NCBI GenBank assembly: GCA_938036845.1
Contig: CALHWA010000134.1
Span: 1 to 6,390 of the forward strand
Reading direction: 5' to 3'
Length of the DNA: 6,390 nucleotides
DNA from: an uncultured Candidatus Saccharibacteria bacterium
Lineage (GTDB): Bacteria; Patescibacteriota; Saccharimonadia; Saccharimonadales; Saccharimonadaceae
Below the pieces are notes generated by a model. The model did no database searches. It was not told where the DNA came from and was given only the letters and a program-made list of their open reading frames with translations. Numbering within the stretch: position 1 is the first letter of the stretch; the number at the start of each line of letters is the position of its first letter. A program made the translations under genes and the position numbers. Positions 1 to 5,934 of the stretch are shown one piece after another.

Positions 1-1552
1 CGCAGACAAAGATATGGCTGCGTGGGATACCACACTCCTTCTCGGCCAAGCGAGCATTGTGCACCAGCATATGGAACTCACCGTGGTTGGGCAAGTAGTA
101 TGTGGGCTTGACGGCACTAATGAGCCGCACGTGGTCATCATAATACCCATGGCCCGACAGGTGGAGTGGCCCCACCCCGGTCAGGTGTGTCTTGCCATTT
201 TGCACCACGTCACCACCTTCGCGCATCAAGCCATCGACGGTGCGTACGACGTACTTCTCGTTACCTGGGATAGGGTTGGAGCTAAAGACCACCACATCGC
301 TCCCCTTGATCTTGACGAACTTATGTGCCCCCGTCGCCATGCGGTTAAGGACTGCACTAAATTCTCCCTGGCTACCTGTACAGACGATGGTGATCTTGTG
401 GTCGGGCAGCTTTACGAGGTCTTCCATCTTGACCACCGTATCTTTGGGGATCTTGATAGCACCAGTGCGCAGCGCTACCTCCAGGTTTTGGATCATACTA
501 AAGCCAGCAAAGGCTACCTTACGCCCATGCTTCTCTGCTTCCTCGAGGATGAGCTGGATGCGGTGCAGCTGGCTAGAGAAACTACTGATGATGATGCGGC
601 TCTTGGCCCACTTGTCCATCACCTCACCCATGCTGTGCTGGATGTCGTGCTCACCGTGGGTGTGAGTGCCAGCGCTCTCGCAGTTGGTCGATTCGTTCAT
701 CATGAGGAGGAAGCCCTCGGTGTGCGCAATATCTTGCAAGCGCTCGAAGTCGAACTTGCGGCCATCCACCGGGTTTTCCTCAATACGCCAGTCACCGCTG
801 CTGAGAATGTTCCCTACTGGCGTACGCACCACTACTGCAGCCGAATCGGGGATAGAGTGGTTCACCCGCACCAGCTCCACACTAAAGGAGTCGCACAGCT
901 GGACGATCTCATGCTCCTCAGGCTTGAGCTCATGATACTCTGGCTCGTAGCTGCCATCGGTCTCGGCCATGGTGCGCTGCAGCATACCCAATGTAAAGGC
1001 TGTGCCATAGACTGGCGCAGGCAGCTTGGGGATAATGTGTCGAAAGGCACCGATATGGTCGAGGTGCCCGTGGGTAAAGATGTGTGCCCGAATCTTGTGC
1101 TTATTCTCCTCCAACCACTGGGTATCAGGGATGATGTAGTTAATGCCTGGGTAGTCGCTGCCTGGGAAGAGGAAGCCCATGTCGATAATGATGATATCGT
1201 TGTCGTACTCGATGGCTGTCATATTCTTGCCAATGCCCATCTCGCCCACCCCGCCAATCGGGATAACCTTGAGCGTTGGGCGCGGAGCACGGGGACGCTT
1301 GGGCTGCATGTTGAGAGTAAACTGCTTGCCGCCATAGCCATTGTAGACTGACTTATTGACTGGCACGTTAATAACATGCTGCGAGGCCTGGGCATTGACC
1401 CCTTCGCTGGTGCGGCGCTGCGCCCGAAAGACCTCGCCTTTGCGCGTGGTGGTGGCGCTGAGCACCGTGTTGGTTGTCGCTGGTTGTTTGCTTGCGTGTG
1501 GACGCTTCTTGGCGTCATCTACCTGGGGTGTGGCCACTCGTCGTTGACCCAT
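1..1552 (-). CDS. rnj: Ribonuclease J (metallo-beta-lactamase/beta-CASP RNase), 3' end cut by window edge
   Basis: RNase J is a cytoplasmic zinc-dependent nuclease with 5'-to-3' exonuclease and endonuclease activity in mRNA decay and rRNA maturation. I read 517 codons from ATG 1552-1550 to the window edge with no stop. Residues 1 to about 93 are a basic, Gln/Thr/Ala-rich, probably disordered extension. The metallo-beta-lactamase core then begins at LKVIPIGGVGEMGIGKNM (about 94-111). The metal-binding motif HGHLDH is at 161-166, with further core motifs NHSIPDS (231-237) and SGDWRI (252-257). The beta-CASP part includes ESTN (287-290), and later motifs are LSGHG (465-469) and PNHGEFHM (488-495). 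B. subtilis RNase J1 has its HxHxDH motif near residue 75, so this protein is about 85 residues longer at the N-terminus. The missing part should be the small C-terminal domain. AAGGAG at 1562-1567 lies 9 bases before the ATG and supports this start. The family call is very secure; the J1/J2 distinction is not made. Confidence 0.96.
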   Translation of the reverse strand, partial: MGQRRVATPQVDDAKKRPHASKQPATTNTVLSATTTRKGEVFRAQRRTSEGVNAQASQHVINVPVNKSVYNGYGGKQFTLNMQPKRPRAPRPTLKVIPIGGVGEMGIGKNMTAIEYDNDIIIIDMGFLFPGSDYPGINYIIPDTQWLEENKHKIRAHIFTHGHLDHIGAFRHIIPKLPAPVYGTAFTLGMLQRTMAETDGSYEPEYHELKPEEHEIVQLCDSFSVELVRVNHSIPDSAAVVVRTPVGNILSSGDWRIEENPVDGRKFDFERLQDIAHTEGFLLMMNESTNCESAGTHTHGEHDIQHSMGEVMDKWAKSRIIISSFSSQLHRIQLILEEAEKHGRKVAFAGFSMIQNLEVALRTGAIKIPKDTVVKMEDLVKLPDHKITIVCTGSQGEFSAVLNRMATGAHKFVKIKGSDVVVFSSNPIPGNEKYVVRTVDGLMREGGDVVQNGKTHLTGVGPLHLSGHGYYDDHVRLISAVKPTYYLPNHGEFHMLVHNARLAEKECGIPRSHIFVC

Positions 1553-1628
1553 TGTATCTCACTCCTTCTAATACATTATTCTGGTTCTACTAATAAGAGA
1601 CAGGCTAAGAGCCTCAATAAGTGGTTGT

Positions 1629-1658
1629 ATTATAGCAGATGATGGTAAGGTGTGTCAA
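1629..1658 (-). promoter_or_regulatory. Sigma70-type promoter of the RNase J gene
   Basis: On the minus strand a perfect -35 TTGACA (1653-1658) is followed after 18 bases by a perfect -10 TATAAT (1629-1634). The -10 is preceded by TGC, giving an extended -10 as well. Transcription should start near 1622, leaving a leader of about 70 bases before the ATG at 1552. The leader holds a small possible hairpin at 1602-1614 (5-bp stem AGGCT/AGCCT, 3-base loop), too weak to interpret. The -35 shares two bases with the upstream terminator stem. This is a sequence-only prediction, but the match is close to ideal. Confidence 0.85.
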
Positions 1659-1682
1659 AGCCACCCTATTAGGGGTGGCTTT
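1657..1682 (-). terminator. Intrinsic terminator after the anchored-protein gene
   Basis: A perfect 10-bp stem (1657-1666 with 1673-1682) and 6-base loop lie about 30 bases after the stop codon of the gene ending at 1714. On the minus strand the only T-run is the TTT that closes the stem, followed by GACAC, so the U-tract is short. On the plus strand the tract is TTTTG. The stem is GC-rich and strong, but the weak U-tract leaves efficiency uncertain. Confidence 0.65.
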
Positions 1683-1713
1683 TGCTTCGTATCGCAACGA
1701 ATTGATAGTGTAT

Positions 1714-2616
1714 CTATGCACACCAAAATCGCAGCATATCGCTCAAATTTTGGTTTCTTCCCGCACTGGAAGCTGACTGCCACGATGCGCTATCACTTGG
1801 AATATCATCAGGATTTTCTGTGCTAGCTGATGCTTCTTCGATGACAAACGTTGGTGCACCATTCTCGTTAGTGGTTCGCGTCATCCGTGTGTATGGCCGC
1901 TCATTCGGGTCAGTATTGGCGCTTGGACGGAAGCTACTTACCAGTGTGACCTCTGTGGCAGGGTTGCCTGTGATCTGCAGCAGCTCTGCCGTCGTCAGGT
2001 CGCCAACCGGCTGAGATACCTCTGGTTCTTGTGGTGTCTCTAGCGTTACCTCCTCCCGCGTGGTTGTTTTGCCGGTGGTTGTGTCTTTTTGTTTGTGAGC
2101 TACTGTCGTTACGACGACATTTTGCCCATCATGGCTGACGGTAGTTCGCTTCGCTGTAATAATCTTCTTAATAGCCCTACTCTTATCAGTCCGGTACACT
2201 GCAAGGGAGTCACCCATATAACGATCTGTCTTCGTCTTGCCCTGCAGCTCGGTATAGCGTGTCGTGATGCCGTGCAAAACTTCTCTGTCGACCTTCTTCA
2301 CATCAATCTCACCATCAGGAGTTGTAAATTCTACCTCACGACCCGATTGCCCAAATGGCTCAGCCGTTGCGGCTGTTTCGCTCGATACGGGTGCTTCTGC
2401 TGTATTATGACAATACGCGAAGCCACTCATAGCAGTAAGCAGGGCTGCCAGAGCGGCAAGCTTTTGCTTCAGCGAGAGTCGTGGCATATCTCTCTTATCA
2501 GTATCATCAGTAGCACTCTCATTGCTTAACGTAATACGTGAGTTTGTCTCGTTCAAAATCGGTTTTCGTGCAAAACTCCCTTCCATACTGCTTGTTTTCT
2601 GCCAAGGTTTCTTCAT
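1714..2616 (-). CDS. Unrecognised membrane-anchored or secreted protein, 300 aa
   Basis: I do not recognise a family. With ATG 2616-2614 the product begins MKKPWQKTSS. It has a hydrophilic N-terminal tail of about 45 residues, a basic patch, and then one hydrophobic segment at about 53-68 (KLAALAALLTAMSGFAYC). The remaining 230 residues are hydrophilic, rich in Thr, Ser, Glu and Asp, with a lysine-rich middle. This suggests a single-pass protein with an external C-terminal domain, or a secreted protein if the tail is cleaved. Only two cysteines are present: one at the end of the hydrophobic segment (about 69) and one as the penultimate residue. FAYC does not fit a standard lipobox. GTG 2625 is in frame but lies in the Shine-Dalgarno, so I reject it as the start. 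ATG 2487 (MPRLSLKQK) would give a classical signal peptide but has only a poor ribosome site. The stop is TAG. It has its own promoter and terminator, so it looks monocistronic. Confidence 0.8.
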   Translation of the reverse strand: MKKPWQKTSSMEGSFARKPILNETNSRITLSNESATDDTDKRDMPRLSLKQKLAALAALLTAMSGFAYCHNTAEAPVSSETAATAEPFGQSGREVEFTTPDGEIDVKKVDREVLHGITTRYTELQGKTKTDRYMGDSLAVYRTDKSRAIKKIITAKRTTVSHDGQNVVVTTVAHKQKDTTTGKTTTREEVTLETPQEPEVSQPVGDLTTAELLQITGNPATEVTLVSSFRPSANTDPNERPYTRMTRTTNENGAPTFVIEEASASTENPDDIPSDSASWQSASSAGRNQNLSDMLRFWCA

Positions 2617-2624
2617 TATCATCA

Positions 2625-2630
2625 CCTCCT
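2625..2630 (-). promoter_or_regulatory. Shine-Dalgarno that fixes the start of the 300-aa protein
   Basis: AGGAGG on the minus strand sits 8 bases before ATG 2616-2614. An in-frame GTG at 2625-2623 overlaps this motif and therefore cannot use it. The motif is the main evidence that the 43-residue tail before the alternative start at 2487 is really translated. Confidence 0.8.
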
Positions 2631-2661
2631 GCTTTATTTTACTAACTACCTATTTACCGTT

Positions 2662-2691
2662 ATAGTACTTTGTATTTGCTATATCTGTCAA
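2662..2691 (-). promoter_or_regulatory. Probable promoter of the 300-aa protein gene
   Basis: On the minus strand TTGACA (2686-2691, perfect -35) is followed after 18 bases by TACTAT (2662-2667, 4 of 6 matches to TATAAT). TATAAC overlaps slightly downstream but would need a 21-base spacer. Transcription would start about 40 bases before the ATG. The promoter lies just after the terminator of the upstream operon, which supports independent expression. Confidence 0.6.
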
Positions 2692-2724
2692 ATGTGTTCT
2701 ATTCGAGTCCCAAAGCTAGCAGGC

Positions 2725-2754
2725 AAAAAGCCGGCTACCCCACAATAGCCGGCT
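2725..2754 (-). terminator. Intrinsic terminator of the Rrf2-YhgE/Pip operon
   Basis: Read on the minus strand, a 9-bp perfect stem (2746-2754 with 2729-2737, AGCCGGCTA/TAGCCGGCT) with an 8-base loop is followed directly by TTTTT (2725-2729, sharing one stem base). It starts about 30 bases after the TAA of the upstream gene. The GC-rich stem and U-tract make it the clearest terminator in the window. Confidence 0.88.
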
Positions 2755-2782
2755 CTGTGCTATGCCTCGCAGCACATTAATT

Positions 2783-4891
2783 TTAATCTCCATCCACCGT
2801 CGTATGAGCAAACTGCCGCGTGCCACGCCAGGCCAAGAAGCCGATGAGGAGCGCGTTTGCCACCAGCGCAAAGCCAGCCAGGATGAGCATGTGCTGCGTA
2901 TAGAGCGCACTATCTACCCCACCCGAGATTGCATGACGATAGGCAATGATGGAGTGCGTCATGGGTAGCCAGGGGTTGATGGCTTGGAAGAAACCAGAGG
3001 CTGTTTGGATGGGGAATATCCCTTCGCTCGCTGCCAGCTGGAGCACCATGATAATCATTACCACCAGCCGGCCAGGATTATCAAGCACCATTACCAGCAG
3101 CGTAATGAGCGACATAAAGGCAAGCGAGGCAAGGTAGCTTGTGGCAGCAAATAGCCACGGATGGTCGGGCTGCAAGCCCACCACATAGACCAGCACCAGC
3201 ATCATAATCGTTGCTTGCACCAGTGCAGCCAGCCCCAAGACCGACATCTTAGCCAGCCACCAGCGCCAGGCATTTTCTTGGCGCGAGAAGGTCTTGCGCA
3301 CTGGGTACATCGTCGTCAGAGCCAGCCCACCAACAAAGAGCGCTAGCGAGAGCATATATGGTGCCATGGCATAGCCGTAGTTTGGCACACTGCCAGTGCT
3401 GTGCTCGCTACTCGCCACAGGTGCGGCCATCTGCTGCTGAGCCGCTGGGCTAGTTGGCAGGAGCTTTACCTGAGCAGCACCAGTCTGCAGTTTGTGCGCC
3501 AGTGTGCTCGAGCCATCCACCAGCTGGTTACTTGCCTGCACCAGCGTGCTCGAGTGTTGCTGCAAGGTAGCTGCACCCTGAGCCAGTTGCCCACTACCCT
3601 GCTGAGCTGTTGCGAGATTACCTGCCACCAGTGCTGCACCAGCTTGGAGCCGCTCGCTACCAGCCCGCACCGTATTGTACCCCGCAAAGGCAGTGGTGGC
3701 TTGTGGGGCGAATTGTTCCACGCCAGTGTTGAGTGCCGCCACACCATTCTTGAGTGTTTGCTGCTGAGTAGTAAGTGTTTTGGTAAGAGTATCGAGGTTG
3801 GTCAGCAAGCTCTGCGTTTGCTCGGCAATGGCTTTGGTCTGCTGCAGAGCACTCGCTATGGTCTGCAGCTCGGGCAGTGTGATGGTCGTGCTACCGCCAG
3901 ATGCAGCTGCCTGCGCACTAGTCTTTTGGAGGATCGCCCCAGCCGACGCGGCTGGTGCTTGCATTGCCTGGAGCACACCCACCACCCGCTGCGCATCTTG
4001 GGCTACTGCCGCCTGTTGAGCCGCCACCACTGGTGATGGCTGAGCCACCTGAGTGTTGAGTGTATTTATCCCTTGTTTGATCTGCTGCATCCCAGCCGTT
4101 AGCTGGGCTACTTGGGCCGCCGTTGGCAGTTGGCCAGTCAGCTGCGCTGTGCCCTGCTGGACCTGCACTGCACCAGCCTGTAGCCGCCCTAGACTAGCCG
4201 TCAGCGTCTGCTGCTTGCTCGCTAGTTGGCTAACGCCATTGGTATAGTGAGTAAGACCCGCTTGGAGCTGCGCCGACCCCTGGTGTAAGCGCCCAGCGCC
4301 ATCACCAGCCTGCGCCATACCATTACCTACTGCGCCAATACCCGCTGCAACCTCTTTGAGGTAGGTTTGGGTCACTTGCTCGGCCACTGTTTCCTTCACT
4401 TTTTGCGCGGCTTGGCGGCTAATGACTGCACCAATGTAGTTCTTGGCTGGCGTCAGCTGATACGACACCACTGCTTGCTGCGGCTTGTCCTGCCGAAGTG
4501 ACGCCGCACGCTGCGAGAAATCCTCTGGCACCGTCACTACTGCATAGTAGTAGCCACGGCGTACGCCATCATCGGCTTGCTGCTTGGAGACGAATTCCCA
4601 CTTAAGCGCCTTGCTCTTATGCAAAGACTCGGTCATTGTCCGGCCGATCTGCAACTCCTTGCCATTGATCTGCGCCCCTTTATCCTCATTCACAAAGGCA
4701 ATTGGCAGTCGGTCGGTATGCCCATACGGATCCCACACCGAGCTCAGAAAAAACGCCGCATATATCACTGGCACAAAGGCCAGTGCTATCACTGCCACCA
4801 ATAGTGTTTTGCTCTGCAGCAAGTGCCGCCATTCGGCCTGGACCATCACACTGCGGCGACGCCGGATGGCCTGCTTCATCTTCTCACCCAT
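2783..4891 (-). CDS. YhgE/Pip-family membrane protein (ABC-2-like permease superfamily)
   Basis: The 702-residue product has the family architecture. A short basic cytoplasmic start is followed by one transmembrane segment (about 28-50). The conserved outer N-terminal domain follows, including AFVNEDKGAQINGKEL (65-80) and YYAVVTVPEDFS (115-126). A long Gln/Ala/Thr-rich region (about 190-475) has repeated LQAG, QL..GA and TL motifs and should form an extended helical stalk. The C-terminal domain opens with NYGYAMAPYMLSLALFVGGL (504-522) and has five more membrane segments near 510-528, 546-572, 580-603, 608-626 and 667-688. EGIFP...GFFQAINPWLPMT (623-645) is a typical family signature. Relatives include Lactococcus Pip and B. 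subtilis YueB (phage receptors), YhgE, and EsaA of type VII secretion. The substrate or role here is unknown. Its ATG overlaps the end of the regulator gene; AGGAG at 4902-4906 gives a 10-base spacing. ATG 4879 is a less likely start. The stop is TAA. Confidence 0.92.
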   Translation of the reverse strand: MGEKMKQAIRRRRSVMVQAEWRHLLQSKTLLVAVIALAFVPVIYAAFFLSSVWDPYGHTDRLPIAFVNEDKGAQINGKELQIGRTMTESLHKSKALKWEFVSKQQADDGVRRGYYYAVVTVPEDFSQRAASLRQDKPQQAVVSYQLTPAKNYIGAVISRQAAQKVKETVAEQVTQTYLKEVAAGIGAVGNGMAQAGDGAGRLHQGSAQLQAGLTHYTNGVSQLASKQQTLTASLGRLQAGAVQVQQGTAQLTGQLPTAAQVAQLTAGMQQIKQGINTLNTQVAQPSPVVAAQQAAVAQDAQRVVGVLQAMQAPAASAGAILQKTSAQAAASGGSTTITLPELQTIASALQQTKAIAEQTQSLLTNLDTLTKTLTTQQQTLKNGVAALNTGVEQFAPQATTAFAGYNTVRAGSERLQAGAALVAGNLATAQQGSGQLAQGAATLQQHSSTLVQASNQLVDGSSTLAHKLQTGAAQVKLLPTSPAAQQQMAAPVASSEHSTGSVPNYGYAMAPYMLSLALFVGGLALTTMYPVRKTFSRQENAWRWWLAKMSVLGLAALVQATIMMLVLVYVVGLQPDHPWLFAATSYLASLAFMSLITLLVMVLDNPGRLVVMIIMVLQLAASEGIFPIQTASGFFQAINPWLPMTHSIIAYRHAISGGVDSALYTQHMLILAGFALVANALLIGFLAWRGTRQFAHTTVDGD

Positions 4892-5345
4892 TGTTCATTA
4901 ACTCCTGAATAATATCTTGCAATGTCACACTCTGCAGCGTCTCAGCCCAGCGTGCCTGAGCCCGATCGAAGGCACCAAGGATGCTCACCTCACCGCGTTT
5001 GATCTTGCTATTATCCGCCTGGCGGGCAAACATCCGCTCGGCTACTCCTTGGTACTGGACGAAGCTCTCCGTCCCCTCGACTGCCGCCACGATATCCCAC
5101 AGCGTCAGCTCTGTACTAGCCCGCGCCAGGCGAAAGCCACCACCCGCACCCCTCGCCGAGGTAATCAGTTGGGCTGTTACGAGCTTACGCGTTACTTTGG
5201 TAATATACGTTGGCGACACCCCCATCTGCTTCGCCAAGCTCTGGTTTGTCACTGGTGATCGCAGGTCTGGATGTGCCAGCAAAATCACAATGCAACAGGC
5301 CTGCTCGACTGCTCCTGATAATCTCATAGTTGATATGCGAGGCAC
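4884..5345 (-). CDS. Rrf2-family transcriptional regulator
   Basis: A small winged helix-turn-helix DNA-binding protein. From MRLSGAVEQACCIVILLA it runs into a recognition region, NQSLAKQMGVSPTYITKVTRKL. The wing GAGGGFRLAR is the Rrf2 hallmark, and LTLWDIVAAVEG leads into the C-terminal dimerisation helix. The three cysteines that hold the Fe-S cluster in IscR and NsrR are absent: no cysteine follows the wing, so it is probably not a cluster sensor. Two adjacent cysteines sit in the first helix. The start is uncertain. GTG 5345-5343 (153 aa) has GAGG nine bases upstream. ATG 5327-5325 (147 aa) matches the usual family N-terminus but has no well-placed ribosome site. The frame is open further up to 5411, but that part covers the operator and the AAGGAGG at 5362-5368, so it is probably untranslated. 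It overlaps the YhgE/Pip gene by 8 bases, which indicates an operon and probable translational coupling. Autoregulation is suggested by the upstream palindromes. Confidence 0.92.
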   Translation of the reverse strand: MPRISTMRLSGAVEQACCIVILLAHPDLRSPVTNQSLAKQMGVSPTYITKVTRKLVTAQLITSARGAGGGFRLARASTELTLWDIVAAVEGTESFVQYQGVAERMFARQADNSKIKRGEVSILGAFDRAQARWAETLQSVTLQDIIQELMNNG

Positions 5346-5379
5346 TATGCAGCACCTCACTCCTCCTTTCTTTGATTGT

Positions 5380-5410
5380 TGATAATGGATATCTAATATC
5401 CAGATTATCA
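5380..5410. promoter_or_regulatory. Inverted repeat, probable Rrf2 operator (IR1)
   Basis: On the plus strand TGATAAT and GGATAT (5380-5392) are mirrored by ATATCC (5396-5401) and ATTATCA (5404-5410). The centre is a 3-base CTA, and two extra bases (AG, 5402-5403) interrupt one arm. All 13 bases of the uninterrupted arm are matched. It lies just upstream of the regulator's ribosome site, where a dimeric repressor would act. Rrf2 proteins typically bind AT-rich dyads of this size; binding by this protein is inferred. It could also form an RNA hairpin in the leader. Confidence 0.65.
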
Positions 5411-5436
5411 TAGGCTACCCTCTTTTTCAAGCCTAT
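5410..5436. promoter_or_regulatory. Second inverted repeat abutting IR1 (IR2)
   Basis: ATAGGCT at 5410-5416 is the exact reverse complement of AGCCTAT at 5430-5436, with 13 bases between. It shares one base with IR1 and encloses a possible -35 (TTGAAA on the minus strand, 5425-5430). It could be a second operator half-site pair or a chance 7-bp repeat. Its arms differ in sequence from IR1, so the same protein may not bind both. Confidence 0.35.
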
Positions 5437-5444
5437 TGCATGAG

Positions 5445-5453
5445 AATATACCA
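5445..5453 (-). promoter_or_regulatory. Candidate extended -10 for the Rrf2-YhgE/Pip operon
   Basis: The minus strand reads TGGTATATT, an extended -10 with 5 of 6 matches in the hexamer (5445-5450); the -35 region TTAGAG is poor. Transcription from here would start near 5438, placing both inverted repeats in the first 60 transcribed bases. An alternative is TTGAAA (5425-5430) with GATAAT (5404-5409) and a short 15-base spacer, which would put IR1 across the -10 and start site. I cannot choose between them from sequence. Confidence 0.45.
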
Positions 5454-5517
5454 GAAGCTCCCCATATCTCTAACTTCCTCTCACCATAACAACTTTTTAT
5501 GCAATAAACCGAAAATA

Positions 5518-5526
5518 TGGTAGAAT
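5518..5526 (+). promoter_or_regulatory. Candidate extended -10 promoter of the 92-aa gene
   Basis: TGGTAGAAT carries the TG extension and a hexamer with 5 of 6 matches to TATAAT (5521-5526). The -35 region 17 bases upstream (TATGCA) is weak, as is common with extended -10 promoters. Transcription would start near 5533, leaving a leader of about 22 bases that contains the Shine-Dalgarno AAGGAG (5542-5547). Confidence 0.55.
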
Positions 5527-5554
5527 AGCGACACATAGCGTAAGGAGAAGAACT

Positions 5555-5833
5555 ATGGAAAAAACCATCCATACAGAAAATGACGCCTGGGAGGCCTTTG
5601 CAAAAGCCTGTGGCTCATCAAATCATAGAGCTCACGACCTATTCAAAATTGAGCGCCAGACAGGCTGCTGGGTGTTCCGCTGGGCAGACCGCGCCAATAT
5701 GCCTATGGGGATGGCACCCTGGGTTGTGACTGATGATGGCAAGGCAATGAGGGTCGGCATACCTCTTTCGCTCAAGACAGTGCTGGCAGAGATCGCAGAA
5801 AATACAGAGAATAGCGAAGCAACGGCGAAATAA
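5555..5833 (+). CDS. Hypothetical 92-aa cytoplasmic protein
   Basis: I do not recognise this family. The product begins MEKTIHTENDAWEAFAKACG and has no signal peptide or membrane segment. It looks like a small folded domain. An amphipathic helix lies near 9-20. A Trp-rich middle follows, with GCWVFRWADR at 37-46 and APWVVTDDGKAMRVGIP at 54-70. A helix (about 73-84) then leads into a short charged tail, ENTENSEATAK. Two cysteines occur, at about 19 and 38. Coding evidence is good: AAGGAG lies 7 bases before the ATG, an extended -10 sits at 5518-5526 and an intrinsic terminator follows at 5894-5931. It is transcribed away from the Rrf2 operon and shares its 140-base upstream region, so co-regulation is possible but not shown. 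Confidence 0.82.
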   Translation: MEKTIHTENDAWEAFAKACGSSNHRAHDLFKIERQTGCWVFRWADRANMPMGMAPWVVTDDGKAMRVGIPLSLKTVLAEIAENTENSEATAK

Positions 5834-5893
5834 CGCTGACCTTTGCTAACCCTCTGAGAGCTAGGTCTCATCTGTGGTCTTGAACATGTATTT

Positions 5894-5931
5894 TGCTGGA
5901 CTGATGAATGACAGCCCAGCATTTTCTTTTT
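5894..5931 (+). terminator. Intrinsic terminator of the 92-aa gene
   Basis: A 10-position stem (5894-5903 with 5912-5921, one A-C mismatch) with an 8-base loop is followed by TTTTCTTTTT (5922-5931). It ends four bases before the stop of the convergent methyltransferase gene. In the other direction the hairpin has no U-tract, so it serves the plus-strand gene best. Confidence 0.82.
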
Positions 5932-5934
5932 GTG

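Noticed and set aside
14..1351. A 445-codon open frame on the plus strand
   Set aside because: It is antisense to RNase J, whose conserved motifs (HGHLDH, SGDWRI, LSGHG, PNHGEFHM) prove the minus strand codes here. The plus-strand frame is a codon-bias shadow with no recognisable domain.
2089..2529. A 146-codon plus-strand frame opposite the anchored protein
   Set aside because: No ribosome site or promoter was seen, and the minus-strand gene has a strong Shine-Dalgarno, promoter and terminator.
3401..4036. A 211-codon open frame on the plus strand inside the YhgE/Pip gene
   Set aside because: It is a shadow of the repetitive Gln/Ala-rich stalk; its Cys/His/Leu-rich product looks like antisense of CAG/GCT-type codons.
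5434..5506. An 8-bp inverted repeat (TATTGCAT and ATGCAATA) separated by 57 bases in the divergent intergenic region
   Set aside because: AT-rich 8-mers at this distance are expected by chance, and no second copy supports a binding site.
5846..5880. A small hairpin (TGAGA/TCTCA) after the 92-aa gene
   Set aside because: It has only 5 bp and no U-tract; the stronger terminator at 5894-5931 explains transcription end.
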